DNA of 64,000 nt. Source: CAWBBA01 sp963741625. Its GTDB lineage: Bacteria > Desulfobacterota > Desulfomonilia > Desulfomonilales > Desulfomonilaceae. The stretch is from NCBI GenBank assembly GCA_963741625.1, contig CAVUIT010000001.1, positions 62,001 through 126,000 on the forward strand, read 5' to 3'. The position numbers and the translations under genes were made by a program. Shown piece by piece: positions 1 to 8,852 of this stretch. The first letter of the stretch is position 1. Every line of letters begins with the position of its first letter. A model generated the notes under the pieces. It was not told where the DNA came from. It made no database searches and was given only the letters and a program-made list of their open reading frames with translations.

Positions 1-17
1 CGAGAAAGGAGGAAGAT

Positions 18-1046
18 GTGATAGAAACCGAAAAGCAACGCCGGTGGTGGTTTGCCACTCACCCCGAATACAGTTCGCGCCGCACGGGTGCAGGAGGCAG
101 AGAGCACGACGAGGATGATGCTGACAAGGTTCGCCCCGAGGATGTTGACGCTTATGAAGACGAAGCGCTCAAGTACCAGGGGGATTCTACCATTATCGAG
201 CTGCTGAAATTGATAAAGTTTTGGTTCGGCACTGAATTTGAATCAAAAACTCCGGCTGAACAACACGCCCTGCTGTGGGGAGACGAGGAAGGCGACGGTG
301 ACTTCGGGAACGAGGAAGATTTTGACTCGCAGGACCCGTCCCTTTGGCAGAATGAGGCGAGACTTGGTTATGATGAGGCCGAGAAACTTCGGGGTGAAGG
401 TCCGCTAACCCACAATCAAGGACTTAAAGATGGCGTGCAATCGGTCCTCGATCCCAATAGGGCACCTAACCCCCCCCTGGTTTTGAATCCGGATTATATT
501 TCCGGCTTTTACCAGGGAGTTGACGAGGCACAGACAGAGTACAGGAGCGGGTGGACTGATGGATATGGCGCGATTCATAGGGGCAAGGCGCCTCCTAACT
601 TGGATACTAGAGATAACTGCGCTTATGCTCAAGGCGTCAGGGCAGGCGCCACTACCGCGCTTGACGAACAGGAAGAGCGGGCTCAGAAATGGCAAGATCC
701 CATTCCGTTCTTGTCAGGGAGTCGCCATTCGCGGACACTCCGCAAGAATCTCGAGGACTCTGGGGAGCCAAGGCAGTCGCCAGATGAGGATGGACACCAT
801 ATTGTGCCGTGGAGGCACTGGCGAGCCCAGCCTGCCCGAGACGTACTGGAGAAGTATGGTATCGACATTGATGCTGCTGAGAATGGGGTATGGGCGCAGA
901 GAACTTACCACTGGACACTAAACAACTCTTCTCGCTATATGGACGCCGTAAACCGGATGTTGCAGGGGGCAGGGAGTAAGGGGGAAGCTCTGCAAATTTT
1001 AAGAGAAATGAAAGATCTCTTGTCACTGGGAAAATTCCCGCTTTGA
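18..1046 (+). CDS. AHH-family nuclease toxin (polymorphic toxin)
   Basis: Predicted DNA/RNA-cleaving toxin of the HNH/endonuclease VII fold. The last ~85 residues match the AHH family: a His-His-Ile-Val-Pro motif at about residues 260-264, then an Ala/Arg-rich helix, an Ile-Asp-Ile-Asp stretch, the Asn-Gly-Val turn near 289-291 and a further His near 298. The first ~255 residues are acidic and Gly/Tyr-rich with no domain I recognise; no signal peptide or VgrG/PAAR/RHS part is visible, so the delivery route is unknown. The GTG start follows an AAGGAGG site at about 6-12 with good spacing. The next gene follows within 11 bases and looks like its immunity protein, which supports the toxin reading. 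Activity is inferred from family. Confidence 0.75.
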   Translation: MIETEKQRRWWFATHPEYSSRRTGAGGREHDEDDADKVRPEDVDAYEDEALKYQGDSTIIELLKLIKFWFGTEFESKTPAEQHALLWGDEEGDGDFGNEEDFDSQDPSLWQNEARLGYDEAEKLRGEGPLTHNQGLKDGVQSVLDPNRAPNPPLVLNPDYISGFYQGVDEAQTEYRSGWTDGYGAIHRGKAPPNLDTRDNCAYAQGVRAGATTALDEQEERAQKWQDPIPFLSGSRHSRTLRKNLEDSGEPRQSPDEDGHHIVPWRHWRAQPARDVLEKYGIDIDAAENGVWAQRTYHWTLNNSSRYMDAVNRMLQGAGSKGEALQILREMKDLLSLGKFPL

Positions 1047-1057
1047 GGAGTCAATTC

Positions 1058-1594
1058 ATGAAAGTTTATCTGTTGCGTGCAGATTCCGATCATTACGAGA
1101 GTCTCATAATGCCCGGCGGTGATCTCTATGAGTGCGCGCGGTGCTTCAATGGAAAGCCCATGAAAAAGTTGAGCACAGATCTAAGAATTAAGAAGGACCC
1201 GCGGCGCTTGCCCAAGGGAGATTTTCCCTCCCTGATCCCGAATGTTCCGGTGTTCAGCCCAAGAGCTGTGGAGACGCTGAGAGATTTGCTGGAAGGGAAC
1301 GGTGAAATACTACCCGTGATGAGCAGTGGTGATAGGTATTTCCTCTTTAACGTAACCCGCGTAATTGATGCACTGGATGAGCCCAATTCCGAGGTGATTA
1401 GATTCGAAGGTTGCTCAAAAGTCCTGAACATCCGCAGTCACTCTTTTTATGAAGAAAAGCTCTTTGGAATGGTGGTTTTCAAAATTCCCCAAGTGGTCAC
1501 TATGGATGTCTTTGTCGCTGACCCGTTCGTCGAACGCGTCCACTCAGCCGGGTTGAAAGGTTTTTGGTTTCCGCTTGTTTGGAGCAACGATTGA
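1058..1594 (+). CDS. Imm11/DUF1629-like immunity protein
   Basis: Cytoplasmic protein of about 178 residues, probably the antidote for the AHH toxin just upstream. It has the pattern I associate with the DUF1629/Imm11 (MXAN_0049-type) family: a central 'PVFSPRAVETLRDLL' helix followed by 'NGEILPV', a 'FNVTRVIDALD' segment, and a C-terminal 'GLKGFWFPLVW' end. I chose the ATG at 1058 because a GAGGAG site (1045-1050) precedes it at normal spacing; a TTG at 1043 would overlap that site. Eleven bases separate it from the toxin stop, so the two should be co-transcribed and possibly translationally coupled. Family assignment is from memory of motifs, not from a search. Confidence 0.7.
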   Translation: MKVYLLRADSDHYESLIMPGGDLYECARCFNGKPMKKLSTDLRIKKDPRRLPKGDFPSLIPNVPVFSPRAVETLRDLLEGNGEILPVMSSGDRYFLFNVTRVIDALDEPNSEVIRFEGCSKVLNIRSHSFYEEKLFGMVVFKIPQVVTMDVFVADPFVERVHSAGLKGFWFPLVWSND

Positions 1595-1790
1595 GCAAGC
1601 CTCTCTCGCGAATCGAGGGCATTGAGCATCAGGTCCACAGCATGCGGTGACTTACAGAAACCGTCGCGCTAAACGCGGCATTCGCGGCGTTTTCTCGAGC
1701 GACACACTTCCCCCGCGTCCCGCGGAACTCCGCCCGGTAATGGCTCGTTTTGCGAGAGGCCGCGAGACTCGTAAGGCAGGATTGCAGTTG

Positions 1791-1836
1791 GGAGGCAGAG
1801 CCTCCAGGGAGGCGTTCCCAGGCAGAGCCTGGGAAC
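1791..1836. repeat. paired short palindromes (REP-like)
   Basis: Two adjacent perfect-arm palindromes, GGAGGCAGAGCCTCC (1791-1805) and a 23-base GTTCCCAGG...CCTGGGAAC (1814-1836), lie in the gene-free stretch 1595-2034. Related GAGGC...GCCTC palindromes recur near 18979-19022. An open frame across them (1647-1937) reads low-complexity sequence and is not credible. Nothing else is seen in 1595-2034. Confidence 0.6.
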
Positions 1837-2034
1837 GAGACCAAAAGAAAGTGCCTTATTATCAGTCGATTGGGCTGACGCGGATCAGACGGGTATTAAG
1901 CGAGGATGGAAAGGGCCTAGGAAGGAAAAGGAAATAGGCGCGACCCCATGTAAACAGTGGATGTTCCCCCACCCAAAAAAGGCGATCCAAACCTCAGACC
2001 GCCTTATCGGCGACTCAACGCCTTCTACACATTA

Positions 2035-2241
2035 TTAGTGATAACCCACACCGCAGTATGGCGCGGCTCTGAATTCCGGGGCGTTGCAGATTATGTTTCT
2101 GACCCTATCTTCATGGGCTGATACCCACTCTGCAAAGTCATCATCTGGCCAAACTTCCACAGATGGTCGATATGCTTCGTTTGTGATCCTGACCCCCTCC
2201 GTGTCGCTGATTCCGTCCATCATGTCTTTCTTGAAGGACAT
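2035..2241 (-). CDS. small hypothetical protein
   Basis: A 68-residue acidic protein I do not recognise. It has no signal peptide, membrane segment or cysteine cluster. The start is supported by a GGGAGG site eight bases upstream of the ATG. It lies 148 bases downstream of higA on the same strand and could be the last gene of that group. No function can be proposed. Confidence 0.5.
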   Translation of the reverse strand: MSFKKDMMDGISDTEGVRITNEAYRPSVEVWPDDDFAEWVSAHEDRVRNIICNAPEFRAAPYCGVGYH

Positions 2242-2389
2242 ATCTTGAACCTCCCTGGTTCACCTATTATAGATGCGACAGTGGCCGGTTGGATTCAAGA
2301 TGGGCGAAAACAGCTGCTGAGATTTGCGATGACAGAATCAGCTCTGGCTTATTTGAGGCGTACCTGGAACCAGGACTCGCCGTCTTTCG

Positions 2390-2809
2390 TTAAACCGCCT
2401 GATGTTCCACTGGTCTATTGCGGCCTTCCTTGGGTCGGGGTGCTTCCAGTTGATAATCTTGTGACAATACCTCCATAGGAACATGCAACAACTTACTCAG
2501 CTTGCGGATGTCATTGAGAGTCAATGCTCTTCTACAGTTTAGTAAGTCCGAAATCCGCCCGCTGCTCTTCCCAAGATGTTCCATTAGGTCTTTTCTCGAA
2601 ATCCCCAGTCCTTCCATCTGGATCTTGATCGCCTCGATGGGATGCGGCTTTCCCATCGGGAAATGCTTTTCCTCGTAGGCATCTACCAAGGTTGCAAGAA
2701 TATCCAATTCTTCTTCCTCAGGTGTTCCAGGTTCAGCCTGAAAGATTTCATCAATTCTCTTGCAAGCCGCCTCGTAATCTTCTTCTGTTTTTATTGGTTT
2801 GATGTTCAT
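2390..2809 (-). CDS. higA: HigA-type antitoxin, Xre-family HTH
   Basis: Antitoxin of a HigBA type II toxin-antitoxin pair: expected to bind and neutralise HigB and to repress the operon. The first ~65 residues are an acidic helical region; a helix-turn-helix follows at about residues 65-120 (SRKDLMEHLGKSSGRISDLL then LTLNDIRKLSKLLHVP), and the tail is charged and loose. The ATG at 2809 is preceded by GAGGAG at nine bases; a TTG at 2818 is a less likely start. It lies 16 bases downstream of the toxin, the toxin-first order usual for higBA. Assignment of the pair is strong; regulation is inferred from the family. Confidence 0.85.
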   Translation of the reverse strand: MNIKPIKTEEDYEAACKRIDEIFQAEPGTPEEEELDILATLVDAYEEKHFPMGKPHPIEAIKIQMEGLGISRKDLMEHLGKSSGRISDLLNCRRALTLNDIRKLSKLLHVPMEVLSQDYQLEAPRPKEGRNRPVEHQAV

Positions 2810-2825
2810 TGAAAACAACTCCTCG

Positions 2826-3131
2826 TCAGTAGCGTTTCACGGTTCCTGCATCCACCTTGTCGTACTCCGCATGAGTCCCTATGAAGCGGATATAAACGAT
2901 CCGTGTTTTGTAGTTTATTTCTGCAATGAGACGGTAGTCGTTCCCTTTTATGTTGAAAATGGCCCTGTTATTCTCCACAAAGTCAACGTTGGATCCAAAA
3001 ACCTGTTTCAAATCTGAAGGACTTTTCCAATCTCCGATCTTGATCAGTTGACGCCAATGTTCGAGCGACTCCTTTGCTCGTGGATGTTTCGCAGGAAAGT
3101 CCTGAAGGACTTTCCTCTTGATTAGTCTCAT
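2826..3131 (-). CDS. higB: HigB-type toxin, mRNA interferase
   Basis: Toxin of the HigBA pair, a RelE-fold ribosome-dependent mRNA interferase of about 101 residues. Family features visible are the N-terminal basic stretch (MRLIKRKVLQDF), a central 'SPSDLKQVFGSNVDFV' segment, the 'NIKGNDYRLIAEINYK' strand pair and the C-terminal 'VYIRFIGTHAEYDKV' strand, typical of the HigB family. It starts only three bases after the AAA ATPase stop codon, so it may be transcribed from that operon as well as from its own promoter. The antitoxin follows directly. Confidence 0.88.
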   Translation of the reverse strand: MRLIKRKVLQDFPAKHPRAKESLEHWRQLIKIGDWKSPSDLKQVFGSNVDFVENNRAIFNIKGNDYRLIAEINYKTRIVYIRFIGTHAEYDKVDAGTVKRY

Positions 3132-3134
3132 GGT

Positions 3135-4322
3135 CTACAGGATAACTACTCCCATATTGGGAATCAAACTCTTTCTCTTCGGCCACGCCTTTTTTCCCGA
3201 AAGCTTCCCCCGCCGGCTTTTCATTCGCCCGGCCTTTTCCGTCAGTACCGCGTTGTAATCGAGGGCATCCTGCTCGAGTTCCTTGATTATGTCTTCGGTC
3301 AAGGTGGGCCTGATTGTGGGGATTATCTCAAGAAATGTACGCGTAGAAATGCGGTAGTCTTTTCCAACAACGTATTCACGCTCGAATGCATGCTGGGTGA
3401 CCTTCTGGAAAAGATACTCTATGTCTGCCGGAGTGAAGAACGGAATAGCCGACACTATCTTGTCCAAATCCACTTCCCCGTGATTTGTCGTGGAGAGGTA
3501 GTGGCTGAAAATGGTGCGACGGCCTTCGTCGTCCAGGCCGCCTACGGGGATGATAAGGTCGAACCTCCCCGGTCTCAACAGAGCCACGTCCAGTTCACGA
3601 ATGTGGTTGGTGGCGCAAACAAGCAAAATCCTAGCATCCTGCCTCTTCAACAGAGGCACTTGCTTGAGGAACTCGTTGGTTATTGATTTGTCGATTCTGG
3701 AAGCCTGTTCACGGCTCCCTGCCAGCTCTTCGAATTCGTCTATAAAGATGACCGCTTCGTCAAGTTTACGGGCCTTTTCCATAACATTTTTCAAATTCGC
3801 GCCCACGCGATCCGCGCCGTCCGCGGCCAGGGTGCCGGGACTGATCTCTATGTACCACCACTGAAGGACCCCGGCTATGGCACGGCCGAAATGCGTCTTG
3901 CCCGTCCCTGGAGGGCCGAAGAATATGATTGTCCTGGGCGGGGTAACTCCATGCTTCTGAGCAAGATTGGCCTCAGTAAGCGGAAGAATGATTCGTTGGC
4001 GGACGATTTGTTTGGGCGGTTGAGTTTGAGAAATAGTTTCCCACACGGTCTCGTCCACAAGTCGCGCCCCGAGTTCTTTGAGGAGATTGCCTCTTTCCGT
4101 CTCTTCCAACGCCGTACGGATGGAATCCATGTTCTCGATATAATCGAGGCAAGCTACTTTTATTCCCACGTCTCTTCCGAGCTGTTCGGAAAGGAACCAT
4201 TTGTGTTGCAGAATATTCATCCACAGCTCCGCGGCGAGTTCCGACCCGAATTTGCGGCCGCTGTAGTCGAATATTCGGCCCGCACAGTCTTCCGGTACCG
4301 GAATATCAGTCACTATTTCCAT
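3135..4322 (-). CDS. AAA-family ATPase
   Basis: Cytoplasmic AAA ATPase of about 395 residues. Walker A GPPGTGKT lies at residues 136-143 and Walker B VIFIDEFEEL at 191-200, with a sensor-1 Asn (VCATNH) and an arginine-finger/SRH segment 'LLRPGRFDLIIPV'. An N-terminal ~100-residue helical region is unlike FtsH or proteasomal ATPases and may be a substrate or partner domain; the C-terminus is strongly basic. The long open frame reaches 4490, but the ATG at 4322 has a GAGGA site five bases upstream and begins 17 bases after the preceding small gene, so I prefer it. It resembles stand-alone AAA proteins of accessory islands, often stress or defence related; the role here is unknown. Confidence 0.8.
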   Translation of the reverse strand: MEIVTDIPVPEDCAGRIFDYSGRKFGSELAAELWMNILQHKWFLSEQLGRDVGIKVACLDYIENMDSIRTALEETERGNLLKELGARLVDETVWETISQTQPPKQIVRQRIILPLTEANLAQKHGVTPPRTIIFFGPPGTGKTHFGRAIAGVLQWWYIEISPGTLAADGADRVGANLKNVMEKARKLDEAVIFIDEFEELAGSREQASRIDKSITNEFLKQVPLLKRQDARILLVCATNHIRELDVALLRPGRFDLIIPVGGLDDEGRRTIFSHYLSTTNHGEVDLDKIVSAIPFFTPADIEYLFQKVTQHAFEREYVVGKDYRISTRTFLEIIPTIRPTLTEDIIKELEQDALDYNAVLTEKAGRMKSRRGKLSGKKAWPKRKSLIPNMGVVIL

Positions 4323-4339
4323 GACGTCCTCGCTTTTCC

Positions 4340-4684
4340 TCACGTGCCTGTCTGTTGATAAACAGGCCGTTTGCGGAGAGACAAGGGCCGCGTCCGCTCT
4401 TCCCGATACATGGCTTTTTGATATGCATTCGTGAGTATCTGCAATCCCCACTTCACGCGGTCCTTTGGAAAAGCATAGGAATTCAAGCAAAATAAAGAAA
4501 ACCGGTCCTGTTCTTCAGGAAAAGAGGCCAGTTGCCGATATGACTCTTTCATCCATTTCAAGATGGGGGCGAAGTCGTAAGAGTCATCCAAATTAAAGCT
4601 CTTTCCTTTCGAGATAAGAGACTGTGTCCTTTCCCTGGCTCGCTTGGTTGCCGAAACCGAATTGTGCAATGGCAGGGATTTCAT
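4340..4684 (-). CDS. small hypothetical protein, partner of AAA ATPase
   Basis: A 114-residue basic, helical protein with no family I recognise. A clear AAGGAGG site lies eight bases upstream of its ATG. It precedes the AAA ATPase gene by 17 bases on the same strand, so the two are almost certainly one operon and the small protein may be an adaptor or regulator of the ATPase. That role is inferred from position only. Confidence 0.65.
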   Translation of the reverse strand: MKSLPLHNSVSATKRARERTQSLISKGKSFNLDDSYDFAPILKWMKESYRQLASFPEEQDRFSLFCLNSYAFPKDRVKWGLQILTNAYQKAMYREERTRPLSLRKRPVYQQTGT

Positions 4685-5066
4685 TGTTCAATCCTCCTTG
4701 GCTATGATAACTATCGCAAATACCTATGGACCCTGGTACCCAATAAAACACGGCCACGTTTATGATTTGTGCAGATAAGATGGGTTTTCTGTTAATTGAC
4801 TTCCGGAACGGAATGGACAGTTTCTAAGCGGCCGCACGGCATGTTTAATTAAAAGGTAATGGAATTTTAACATGATATGAACGCAGATAGTTCAAAGTTC
4901 AGTTGAAAATGTTCCGGCAACGTGCTACTTCGGTTCCGAAAAAAACAGAGGGCCGCTTTCTCTGTTAAAAAGCACGGCATTGGAGGTGATTTGTCCTTTC
5001 CATTCGGACCTGAACTTGAAGCTGCCATGATGAAAATTCGAAAGGAGGCGCATTAGCTTACCAATC
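4685..5066. other. intergenic region between divergent genes
   Basis: About 380 bases between the leftward AAA operon and the rightward PhoH2 gene, so it should contain both promoters. I could not fix a convincing -35/-10 pair. A small inverted repeat, ACAGAG...CTCTGT, lies near 4946-4967. A strong AAGGAGG at about 5041-5047 stands 19 bases before the annotated PhoH2 ATG, further than usual. Confidence 0.4.
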
Positions 5067-6602
5067 ATGAGTTTCAAATACAGATTCAGCGGTGGCCTGA
5101 CTCAAGGAAATCGACATCGATCTCAATGTAACGGGGTTCTCGCAGATAAATCAGGGTTCATCCCCGCTTACTCCGACAGTACGAGTCGATTTCATAAGCG
5201 ACCGAGTTCAAAGAATTCCAAGAAACGGGTGGAAAATCCGACGGAATGCGCAGAACGCAATGGAAAGAAGACAATTGTATTGGACACCAGTGTGCTGGTC
5301 CACGATCCCGAATCGCTCGACATCCTGCCAGGCGAGGACAACATTCTTGCTGTTCCTTGGATCGTGCTGGAAGAATTGGATCAATTGAAAAATAAACCGA
5401 ATGTTGGCTGGGATGCAAGAGAAGTGATAAGGAGGATCGAAGAACTGGCTCGAACTGACACTAATTGTTTCAAAATAGAGCCGAAGCCGAGTAACAAGCA
5501 CTTCAAGAACGATCTTCAGAAAGATAAGGCTGATCACCAGATTATCGCAACGGCCCGGGCCCTTCAAGCAAACCCTAATTCAAAGACTGAAGTTTTGTTG
5601 ATGTCTCGGGACACGATAGTGCGCGTCCTTGCCAGAGAGCTTGGGATAAGGGCCGAAGATTATCCGTATAATCAAGTAAATGCTGTATTTCACTCTTCCT
5701 TGAAGCGCGTCAACGTGCCAACGGGCATCCTGTCTCAAATAGGGGACAGGTTTAATTACGGCTGCGAGGATCTTGAACCTATGCAACAAAATGAGGGGGT
5801 AGTTTGCTGGAGCGAAAACGGAGGAGATTGGGAGGAATCATTCGCTGCTTTATTTAAGGCGGACCACTTCAAAATCATTCCGTCTGACATACAGGCCCTT
5901 GGCTTAAAACCATTCACGCTCGATTCCAACGGCAACGGGGCCGGAAAAGGCAAATCTCACAGCAAAGAAAGTCGAAAGAACTGGTCACAGTACGTTGCTC
6001 TCGCACAAGTACTTGATCCGGAGATCAATCTTGTGTTTTTGCAGGGTGGCGCTGGTACAGGCAAGACTTTAATAGCTCTTGCAGGCGCATTGGAGCAGAG
6101 AAAGAAATACACCAACATCGTCATCGCACGCCCAATGGTCCACCTGGAAGATCGAGATGAAATAGGGTTCTTGCCTGGAGGTCTCGAAGAAAAGATGGCT
6201 CCCTGGACGGAACCGATATTGCAGGCTTTTTCTTTCCTGGGAAGTGTCAGACGGGAAAACGGGGATCTAATAGCAAGACTTCAAGAGAACAAAAAAATCA
6301 TAATTAAGCCGCTTGATTATATTCGGGGAGCGACTTACCACAAGTCTTTCATAGTGATTGACGAAGCTCAGAACTTGACCCCTCACCAGGTCAAGACGAT
6401 TATTACTCGGGCGGGATCAAATACAAAGATGGTGTTTACGGGAGATTTGGGACAGATCGATCGGAACCGCAGACTGGACGCTAAAACTAGCGGTTTAGCG
6501 TATGCAATGAATAAGATGGCAAATCAAAACATGGTTGGAATTGTTAATTTCAAAGATACTGTTCGTTCTTCCCTGGCCAGCTTGGCGGAAGAGCTTCTTT
6601 AG
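5067..6602 (+). CDS. phoH2: PhoH2-type protein: PIN RNase + PhoH ATPase
   Basis: Two-domain RNA-processing protein. The PIN domain begins near residue 68 with the metal-binding Asp in 'VLDTSVLVHDPESL', a Glu in 'VLEELD', and later acidic residues in 'DKADHQIIATA' and 'MSRD'. The C-terminal PhoH domain has Walker A GGAGTGKT (327-334) and Walker B FIVIDEAQ (428-435), then 'VFTGDLGQID'. In characterised PhoH2 proteins this pairing gives ATP-dependent RNA unwinding coupled to endonuclease cleavage. Residues 1-65 are a poorly conserved extension. The ribosome site AAGGAGG is 19 bases from this ATG, so a non-standard upstream start (for instance ATT at 5052, in frame) cannot be excluded. The gene appears monocistronic. 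Confidence 0.88.
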   Translation: MSFKYRFSGGLTQGNRHRSQCNGVLADKSGFIPAYSDSTSRFHKRPSSKNSKKRVENPTECAERNGKKTIVLDTSVLVHDPESLDILPGEDNILAVPWIVLEELDQLKNKPNVGWDAREVIRRIEELARTDTNCFKIEPKPSNKHFKNDLQKDKADHQIIATARALQANPNSKTEVLLMSRDTIVRVLARELGIRAEDYPYNQVNAVFHSSLKRVNVPTGILSQIGDRFNYGCEDLEPMQQNEGVVCWSENGGDWEESFAALFKADHFKIIPSDIQALGLKPFTLDSNGNGAGKGKSHSKESRKNWSQYVALAQVLDPEINLVFLQGGAGTGKTLIALAGALEQRKKYTNIVIARPMVHLEDRDEIGFLPGGLEEKMAPWTEPILQAFSFLGSVRRENGDLIARLQENKKIIIKPLDYIRGATYHKSFIVIDEAQNLTPHQVKTIITRAGSNTKMVFTGDLGQIDRNRRLDAKTSGLAYAMNKMANQNMVGIVNFKDTVRSSLASLAEELL

Positions 6603-6776
6603 CGCCAGGATAAGAATTACTCTCGACAGAGGTCGTTTCAATGGGCGACCCCGTCTCCGAATGTGGCGGTGTCTCAGAACTCCCTCATCTCCGTACGAAA
6701 GATTGTGGTAAAGTGAGCAGACGACAAGCGGTCGTTTGTCGGAGTTTAAGATCGGTACCTGAAACGGGAGAATTTG

Positions 6777-8570
6777 ATGGGAAATCTAACACCCGACGCA
6801 AATGATAACGTGGCTCAGTGCACCCAACGTCAGTCGGAAAGCTGCAACGCCTCCGGATGCTCGGACTCTGGCGCGGAAAAACCCATAAACAAACGAGGCT
6901 CGACGTCACGTGCGCCAGGGAAGAAAGAAGCACAAAATCTTATGGTACGTCTCCCCCTCGGTGTTGCGGTACTTCGAGATCCGGCCTTCAACAAGGGCAC
7001 AGCTTTCACCGAAGCGGAACGGGATGTATTAGGCATTCGAGGCCTCCTGCCGCCCCGCGTCACTTCCATCGAGGAGCAGCTTGTGCGGGTTCTCGGGAAC
7101 ATTAGAAGGAAGGCCACCAACCTGGGAAAATACATCTTTCTCGCCGGCCTTCAGGATCGCAACATGACGTTGTTCTTTCGAGTCATCATGGAAAACATCG
7201 AGGAACTTATGCCTATCGTGTACACCCCCACGGTGGGACAGGCATGCCTTGAATACAGCAATATTCTACGCAGACCGCACGGTCTATTTATTACAGCAAA
7301 CGACAGGGGTCGAATTACACATCTTCTTCGCAACGCAAGGATTCAGGATATTCGCGTCATCGTGGTCACCGACGGAGAGCGCATTCTCGGCCTTGGCGAC
7401 GTAGGGGCTCATGGCATGGGTATCCCGACGGGGAAGCTTGCGCTCTATAGCGCATGCGGCGGGATTCACCCGTTTCAAGTCCTGCCGGTTACTATTGACG
7501 TAGGCACTGAAAATGAAGCCCTGCTCAATGATCCCCTGTACATTGGACTCAAACAACATCGCGTGCGTGGGGAGGCATACGACGAGTTGATTGATGAGTT
7601 CGTCAACTCGGTGCAGGACGTGTTCCCTGGAGCCCTCATCCAGTTCGAGGATTTTGCCAATCGGAATGCGTTTCGTATATTGCAGAAATACCGGAATGAG
7701 ATTTGCTGCTTCAATGACGACATTCAGGGCACGGCTGCAGTTACAGTGGCAGGGCTTTACTCATCCTTGCGCATCACCGGGGGCAAGCTCAAGGACCATA
7801 AATTTCTCTTTCTGGGAGCAGGTGAGGCTGGACTTGGCACCGGCGATCTGCTGGTCTCAGCCATGGTTGATGAAGGGCTGTCTGTAGAGGAAGCGCGCAA
7901 GAGGTGCTGGTTTGTCGATTCCAAGGGGCTTGTCGTAAAAAGCCGCACCGATCTGACCGGACACAAACTACTCTATGCGCACGATCATGAGTTCATGTCT
8001 GACTTTCTCTCCGCTACTAAAGCACTCAAGCCCACCGCGATTGTTGGGGTGTCCGCAAAGCCCGGGATGTTCACCCGGCCGGTGCTGGAAGCCATGGCAA
8101 CGCTCAACGACAGACCCATAGTTTTCTCCCTGTCCAACCCCACTTCTAAGACCGAATGCAGCGCGGAAGAGGCATACACCTGGACCCAAGGCCGCGCGGT
8201 TTTTGCGAGCGGCAGCCCCTTTGATCCGGTGACGGTCCACGGAAAGACCTTTGTGCCCACTCAAGGAAACAACGTGTACATCTTTCCTGGTGTAGGGCTA
8301 GGCGTCCTCGCCTGCGAGGCGAAACACGTGACCAACGAGATGTTCTTGGTTGCCGCCCGCACTCTGGCAAGGTACGTATCAGAAGCCGACCTCAAGCAGG
8401 GTAGTGTGTATCCCCCCTTGCACAGAATCAGGGAAGTGTCTGCGGCCATTGCCACTGAGGTGGCTGAACTGGCCTACCAGCGAGGTCTTGCCCGCAAGCC
8501 GAAGCCGGACGATCTGGCGGCTTCGATCAGGTCGATCATGTACTATCCCGAATACCAGCTTTACGCGTGA
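6777..8570 (+). CDS. maeA: NAD-dependent malic enzyme (oxaloacetate-decarboxylating)
   Basis: Converts L-malate to pyruvate and CO2 with reduction of NAD(P). Of about 597 residues, close to the usual large-form malic enzyme length. Visible hallmarks are 'MPIVYTPTVGQACLEYS' (malate-binding Tyr), 'GLGDVGAHGMGIPTGKLALY', the metal site 'CFNDDIQGTAAVTVAGL', the dinucleotide loop 'FLGAGEAGLGTG', and 'SNPTSKTECSAEEAY' plus 'QGNNVYIFPGVGLG' near the C-terminus. I start at the ATG 6777, with GGGAG six bases upstream, not the TTG at 6774. The first ~50 residues are a low-conservation extension containing two cysteines. It stands alone between unrelated genes; NAD preference is inferred from the large-form family. 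Confidence 0.93.
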   Translation: MGNLTPDANDNVAQCTQRQSESCNASGCSDSGAEKPINKRGSTSRAPGKKEAQNLMVRLPLGVAVLRDPAFNKGTAFTEAERDVLGIRGLLPPRVTSIEEQLVRVLGNIRRKATNLGKYIFLAGLQDRNMTLFFRVIMENIEELMPIVYTPTVGQACLEYSNILRRPHGLFITANDRGRITHLLRNARIQDIRVIVVTDGERILGLGDVGAHGMGIPTGKLALYSACGGIHPFQVLPVTIDVGTENEALLNDPLYIGLKQHRVRGEAYDELIDEFVNSVQDVFPGALIQFEDFANRNAFRILQKYRNEICCFNDDIQGTAAVTVAGLYSSLRITGGKLKDHKFLFLGAGEAGLGTGDLLVSAMVDEGLSVEEARKRCWFVDSKGLVVKSRTDLTGHKLLYAHDHEFMSDFLSATKALKPTAIVGVSAKPGMFTRPVLEAMATLNDRPIVFSLSNPTSKTECSAEEAYTWTQGRAVFASGSPFDPVTVHGKTFVPTQGNNVYIFPGVGLGVLACEAKHVTNEMFLVAARTLARYVSEADLKQGSVYPPLHRIREVSAAIATEVAELAYQRGLARKPKPDDLAASIRSIMYYPEYQLYA

Positions 8571-8852
8571 CCGGTAACCAGGCCGGCTACCGGTTGTCGG
8601 GATAAGCTGATTTTGGAATTGCGTCTTTTAATGGAAAGACTTGTTTGGATTACTCCATTATCTATAGTTTCGTGTCTTACATGATCGAGACCGCGCGTTT
8701 AGCCCGGCTGTTGATGCAAGAATCGCGAAATTATAGATAATGAAGCTTTATTCTTTTCACGCAGCTGCGGATCTGATATATGACAAATGTATCCCTGACG
8801 AGCACAGTGCAGCATTAATTTATGTCTCAACCATAGCGGAGGCCCTCGGACT

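Noticed and set aside
1647..1937. 96-residue open frame
   Set aside because: It runs across palindromic repeats and is rich in Arg/Gly from low-complexity sequence; no ribosome site.
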